From the NCBI RefSeq assembly GCF_014898055.3, contig NW_023601212.1, forward strand, positions 55,664,329-55,728,328: a stretch of 64,000 nucleotides of DNA. The letters run 5' to 3'. The stretch's first letter is position 1. The number at the start of each line of letters is the position of its first letter. Under the pieces are notes generated by a model. It worked only from the letters and a program-made list of their open reading frames with translations. It did no database searches and had not been told where the DNA came from. Below are positions 58,261-64,000 of the stretch, piece after piece. A program made the translations under genes and the position numbers. Source of the DNA: Talpa occidentalis (taxonomy: Eukaryota > Chordata > Mammalia > Eulipotyphla > Talpidae).

Positions 58261-61200
58261 ACTGTCTATTCATGTCCTTCAGCATATTTTTCTATTGAAT
58301 ATATTTTCCTAGTGATTTCCAAAAATTTCTGGTATATTCTTAATATCCCTTTGTTTTATAAATTCCAAATGTATTTTCTCAATTTGCCTATCCTATTTGT
58401 AGCTATTTGTAGCTAATCTGCTCCCAATCAAATCACACTGGACAAATCACTAGAACCAGGTAAGGGAACAGAAAGATACATATAACCAATAGTATCTTAC
58501 ACACAAGTAGTAACCAAGGAGGAAATGCAACAGAAAAAAGGTCACACTCATAGTAGAAATAAAAACTAGTTAACCCAGGAATAAACTGATACGAGATGTC
58601 TGAGACCAGTAGAAAGAGGAGCATTGTAATTAATGAAGGACATTAAAAACCCTAAATAAATGGAGAGGCATTGCATAGAAAAGAGACGTAAACTTTTAAA
58701 ATCTGTTAATTCTCAAGCTAATCGACACACACACTTGTCTTAGACACACTCATCCTAGAATTCAGAGGGAAGACAAAAGCCTCAAGAACAGCAAAGGTAA
58801 ATTTGAAGAACAATGTAATTACCTCAACAGAGATCAAGATTAGATAGCTATGTAGTAATGAAGACCACATGGTACTGGCTCCGGGACAAACAGTTGAGAC
58901 AGAAAAGGATCCCAGACACTTATCATGCACACATGGAAAACTGATGTAAGCCAGAGGTGTCACTGTGTGAGTTGAAGACAAGTTGAGCCCATCAGAGAAT
59001 TCATTTTTTTTTTTTTTACTTCAGTGCAAGGACACTGAAGACGTGACAAAATTGTTGAAAAATGAATTACAGATTGCCAAAACACTGGGCATTCAGTCCT
59101 TTAGGGGGGTTCCAAGGGAACCCTACAGGCAACAAACTCATTTGGAATTCTTAGGGCATAACTCACACCTTTACCAGACTTACAGGAGCATGGACACAGC
59201 TACTTCTGTATTTCTTCCAATTTAGGGCTCCATAGGCTGGCAGCTGGGCTGTGTTTTCAGAAATGTAAACTGTGAAAATGTCATGTCTTAGTATCTATGA
59301 AATGCACGACTAGCAAAGGCGGCCTCTTTGGGGACTGCTTAAATGAGATCACATACTTGGAGTGCGGAGATGGAGTTGGAAATACACCCTTGCCTGTCCT
59401 TTCCCCAAGATCTCATCATCTGTCCACAGGCCAGGGCGTATCTTTCCTTGATCTGGGATAGAGAAGAGCAGCTGAGAAGCCTCCCTGGGCCAACAAAGAC
59501 CCGGGTCGACTATTTTAGAAAGAGGAAAAAATAAAGTTAGAGAGTTCGTTTTTTAAAAGTTAATGAGAAAATGCATGTTAAAAGTTAACAATAAAAACAT
59601 AAATAAGCTAACAAATTATCCTCACACAACCTATATTTTAAGTAATTTATTTCAATAGAAATATTTCAGAAAACTTAAATTCATTTTAAGTTAGCTTATG
59701 CAAACACACTGAAGATCTCACACTCACATTTGTATATTAAACAGAAATAAAAAGTGAGAGAGGGACCAAGCTGCACATCACTCAAGGAGGTCATAGTGCA
59801 ACCGAGTGCTTCATCATCAGAGTACCGCAAGTTAGCTGGGATAAAGCAGAATAAAAAATGGCTTGTGTTTTCCGGTTTATTTCCATCATTGTGATGTTTA
59901 TCCCCACAGATGCTCCTCTTTCAGATTCCATTATGAACCAGTTTGCCACTCCTAAGCCCCACCCCCAACCCCACCACTTTGGTCGACTGTAAAACTGTAC
60001 AAACTCTTGAGTCTGGTGACTCAACCCCTCTGTCATGCCTAGTCAGTCAGTAACTGCTAGATTGTATTTGTGAGGGGTCTGACAGGTGATATCTTTAAGG
60101 GGAACTTAGTATTTGTTGCCTTAGTATTTGAAGCACGAAGCACAGCTGATATTTATTAAAATTTCTGCTTGTGGCTCAAAAAAAAGCCCAAAGCATTCCT
60201 TTAATCCCATTATCACTTTGCAGTCCAAATGACTAGATCCAAAATTCGAGTTCAGCTAATGACCTTCAAGGACCAGTTAACCCTTCATTTGGCTTTAAAG
60301 ACTACTCGCCTATTCTGGAACATATTAACCCTTAAAAAAATGGGAAAATATCATTTTCACTCAGTAAACAAAGAAGCTCCAGATCTTACAATAATCTCAG
60401 GGAGCAGAATATTTCAAGCTGTGCTTTTGCTGAGAAAGCTAGTTTAGTCTCTTCCCTTTAATTTATATATTGGTGTTTTCACTTTCCTGCCATAATATTT
60501 CCAAGGAAACAATAACTGGTATTTGTAAGTGACTGCTTGTTTGTTCTGAGTCTTATTTAAGTATAATAAACCAAACTAAATCTCATTTCTGGCCAAAGGG
60601 ACTGTCTTTATAAGATTTCAGTAGCTTAAATAAACCAAAACCCAAACAAAACTTTCCCACTGCATCAAAGTCTTTTAGGGATTTTCTACGAGGCTTTATA
60701 ATTAAATCCTGTGCTTAAAACAACGAAATAAAAATGACTCAGTTGGGTTCTTGATGATCGTTCCTAAGAGCGCTCATCTGAAGGTTTTGGGTGGGCTTAT
60801 TTTTAATCTCCAACCCTGGAAGGGGTGGTACAGGAGGGAGCTTGTCTAAAAAGACTCAAAACCAGTGAGGACTGCACCATTGCCTGTAACTTTCTTAGAC
60901 TCACTGCAAGAAAGAGTAAGGTGGTGGAGAGGCATAGCACACACTCCTGAAACGAGAGGAGTAAAGAGGGCAAATGATTATTGTCCTACTTGATGCCCTA
61001 AAATTGGTCTTCAAATTGATAAGGCACTGAACAAATTTTCCCCACACTACAACTTGAAATCCTGGTACAGTGAAATTGCTTCATAAACTTAAAAGTTTGC
61101 GTGCATACATCAATTTCATTAGAATCCTCTAAATAGTAGAAAAAGAGTCACTTTAGACACAAGCCATTTTTAGGGGAGCAAAACCAAAACCACTTAAATC

Positions 61201-64000
61201 ATCCTGAAAAAGCTAACTTTACATAGAAAAGAATTATTAATGTAATTAAATAACAATGTATCTCAAAGTTTAGAAAAAACAATACCACTGTGGCTGTAAA
61301 ATCATAAATTTACTATGTTTGAAAAGAATGCAAATGAACAGAGAAAACAGAAGCAAACCCTAAAAGACCACTGAAGTCAGATAATCCTCATCACTTGCAT
61401 TACATTATATCATCTATTCACACGACAGCAGTTCTACTGTTCCAATGGGACAAGTTAAATTCATCTTCATTTTCAAAAAGGCATCCAATTATTACAAAAG
61501 CTTTTGAAGCAGAGGATTTCTTTTTCTAAAGATTAAGCAATACTGTTAAGCAATACTGGGACTTTTTTTTTTTCTCTGAAGAAGGTGTTACAATGGTTTA
61601 AAAACTAGTTGTAAAGGAATGTACCTCAAAAAAAAAAAAAAAAAAAAACAAAACAGGAAGGAAATTGAATAGTGGACATGTTCTATTAAAAAGTTGATGG
61701 ATTAAATCTGTTAATTTTCAATTAATATGATGCCCTTTGTTTGGTTTTCAGTAATAAAGGCCTAAAGACCTCCGATCATGTCATTTGGTCAGGTAAATTC
61801 TAACATCCCAAGAGACCCACAGGCTACTCTTAGAGAGCACAGTTTTAATGGATGTCTAGAGTGTACACCAGAGACTTAAACACCTTTTCCTTCCATAACA
61901 ATAGCTTCTTGGGCTCCTTTATACAGCTTTTGGAAGAGGAATTAATTAATTTACAAAAACCTTGTAGCTCTAGATTTACAGAAAAACCCAATACCAAGAT
62001 AGCCCGCACAGAAGGTAGTGCAATAGTCATTATGGCATTTTCCACACAGGAAAACAATTTGTCATGGAAGCAAATGCCTAGGGAGAAAACAAACCTCTCA
62101 AACTCAAATTGTTTGGATTCCTTTTTGGATTGTTTACACAAATAACATTTACACAGGGAAGAAAATGAATAATAAGATGTGTTTGATCAGTTCTCTTTCA
62201 ATTCTTACATTTTTGGAGTCTACAATAAAATAATACCTCAAAAAAGTAAGCAGAGCCTAAACACAAAGGGGGCATGAAACCAAAGACAGTGCTCAGGAAG
62301 GTTACTATAGGGTCATTTTGTAGTTATGTGTAAAAAAGTGAAATCAAAAAAAAGCTCCCACATTCAAAGAATAAGTTAAATGAGATTTGCCTTGAATTGT
62401 ATTTTGGCTAGTATTGTATACTATGAAGCTGAGCCTATAACAAGCCAATCATGCTTATCGTGAAGTAGTTTAAATTTAAATAATGGAGTTCTTGGGTAGG
62501 AAAGAAACAAATCATTTAATATTGATGAAAATTTCAAGCTTTTGAATTTATAAGGGCAGGTCTAATAAGAGGGAAATATCTTTGCATTAATAAGTTCTCT
62601 AGATATTTATGTTTTGGTAACATATTTTCTTTGCCTGAATTCTTAGATATCATTTGATCAATAATTGATCAAAAACTCACCTATTGATATTTTAAGTAAC
62701 ATCTCTAACTAGTTTCCATTTGCTTCAAGTGCTAAAATAACTTAAGCAACGATGACTAATCTTTTGAATGAACAAATCTGAAGACAGAAAACAGTGGTGA
62801 CTTCTGCTCAGTTATGTTGAGCGTTTCAGTCAGCCAGAGGTCACAATTCTATACAGAGACAAGTCACCAAATCTGAACACTATTCTTAATCCGTGCAAGC
62901 ATCCATTAGTATTTGGAGCTGAAAATATCAAATACATCTTCTAGCTTAGCTTTCTCTTTGGCAAAACTGTGTGATATCAAGCTCTGACTGGCAGTTGCAT
63001 ATCCCACAGATACGGTTAACCTACAACATAGCTTATTCATGACAAAGTAATAACAAAAATCCACAGGGTTCTCATCCACAATATATTTTTTAAAAAACCA
63101 CACTGTTAAAAATGCTTGTTTCTGAAGAGAAATGAACAAATTAAGAAATTTAAAAAAATGTAAAACAAAAGTAGTATGTGCAAGGTCTACATAGTAATAC
63201 TGCTGGTTATGCAGATAGGATTGTACCCAACATGGGTTAAGTTTGGGAGGTCATTCATTGAAAGATCATTCAGCACAGGCAACATTTTGCCCTTTCTAAC
63301 TCTTGTTACTTTCCACAAAACCAGAAATAACATTTCTGACTTGCCATATGAGAAAAGTATATGAACTCTTGACGTCCTTTTCAAATAGAAAACTACAAAA
63401 CTTAACACTCAGAGGAAGCTCTTCTGCTTTTCTTTAGATAGATTTTTAGCTAATTATTGTGTGGACAATATTTTCTATTTAAGGGTAAAATGCTTATAAG
63501 GAAAAATATAAATTTATAAAAGAATACAAATGTCAGATATTTTGTGTGAGGTCCAAAGTAACAGAAGTCTATGAGAAGACATAAGTCAAAAAGCATTTCT
63601 TACCGTGGGCCACTGCTAAGGTTCTAACATCCAATAGTCTTTGTTCAAGTGCCATTTTTTGATAGAATTCTAAGGCAACTGATCTTCAAACTTTTTCTTT
63701 CTTTCTGTAATTCAACATTTATTTTCGAAATTAAATGCACCTTCGCATAGGAAGGCTCTCTCATAACTGACAAAATATGCTTTCACGGTAGAGGGCTCTA
63801 TTAAGTTGACAGAAAAATGTTAAAAAGGAATGCTGTCTAAGGGAAGTTCTGATACTTAAAATTCCCAGAATCTCAAGCTTTCGCCCTTTCTCTCTTTTAA
63901 AATGACTTTGTACGCTTTATATATGCACACATACATATATGGAATCTCTCAAAACAAATGTGCTCCTGAATCTCATATTGAACAAAAATAAGGAAAACAA
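58261..64000. other. 5.7 kb AT-rich DNA, no gene or nameable repeat
   Basis: Homopolymer runs at 59006-59018 (T) and 61629-61650 (A). No SINE of the family so common upstream, and no L1 I can name. The paired opposing frames at 61845-62145 and 63176-63408 have no recognisable protein. The AT-richness and lack of recent insertions would suit an untranslated region or conserved non-coding DNA, but nothing here proves it. Confidence 0.45.

Noticed and set aside
1..64000. CRISPR-like or phage-like systems
   Set aside because: No regularly spaced direct repeats, operons or ribosome-binding sites. Everything fits mammalian repeat-rich DNA.

Overview
The window looks like intergenic (or deep intronic) DNA from a placental mammal. 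It has no convincing intact protein-coding gene, tRNA, rRNA, CRISPR array or prokaryotic feature. What it does contain is a dense record of retroposition: old mammalian repeats (MIR, L2, MER5-type hAT, MaLR-type LTRs, L1M-type LINEs), younger lineage-specific L1 3' ends, and about 17 copies of one tRNA-derived SINE of roughly 260 bp. The SINE has a tRNA-like head (TCCCTGGTGGCGCA, box B GGTTCGATCCCC), a unique body and a tail with AATAAA plus TCTTT, the layout of 'T+' SINEs. My best guess from memory is a bat, probably of the horseshoe / leaf-nosed group (a Rhin-type SINE). That is recognition, not a database result.

Layout. 0-17 kb: an L1 ORF2 fragment with no 3' end (1-885), an old L1M, several SINEs including a SINE-in-SINE nest at 12.7-13.4 kb, and a (CA)n tract. 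17-26 kb: small L1 3' ends inserted in an old repeat, a MaLR-like LTR with a (TA)n tract, a processed pseudogene of ribosomal protein L23a on the minus strand (about 19.92-20.49 kb), L2, MIRs, and a young 5'-truncated L1 with an 18-bp target-site duplication. 26-36 kb: mostly unassigned, with an old antisense L1 that carries a small nested insertion. 36-42.4 kb: two solo LTRs of one family, each with a perfect 5-bp duplication, the second sitting inside a MaLR-like LTR; also a SINE whose A-tail has become about 135 bp of (TTCC)n. 42.9-47 kb: one old antisense LINE broken by five later insertions, one of them a CpG-rich 1.1-kb TG...CA element I cannot name. 48-52 kb: more SINEs. 52.9-56.4 kb: an old antisense L1 interrupted by a younger L1 that appears to have carried about 740 bp of 3' flank, then by a tiny L1 insertion. 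56.4-64 kb: MER5 and MIR fragments, then AT-rich DNA in which I see no gene.

The elements give relative dates. One SINE subfamily (called A here) lies inside another (B) and keeps long perfect target-site duplications, so A was active later. The 36-kb and 41.7-kb LTRs keep perfect flanks, while the 46.6-kb relative has decayed ones. I found no undescribed molecular system. The most interesting observations are two likely retrotransposon 3' transductions, the unclassified TG...CA element, the solo-LTR family, a SINE with a foreign insert beside box B, and an internally duplicated RPL23A pseudogene.
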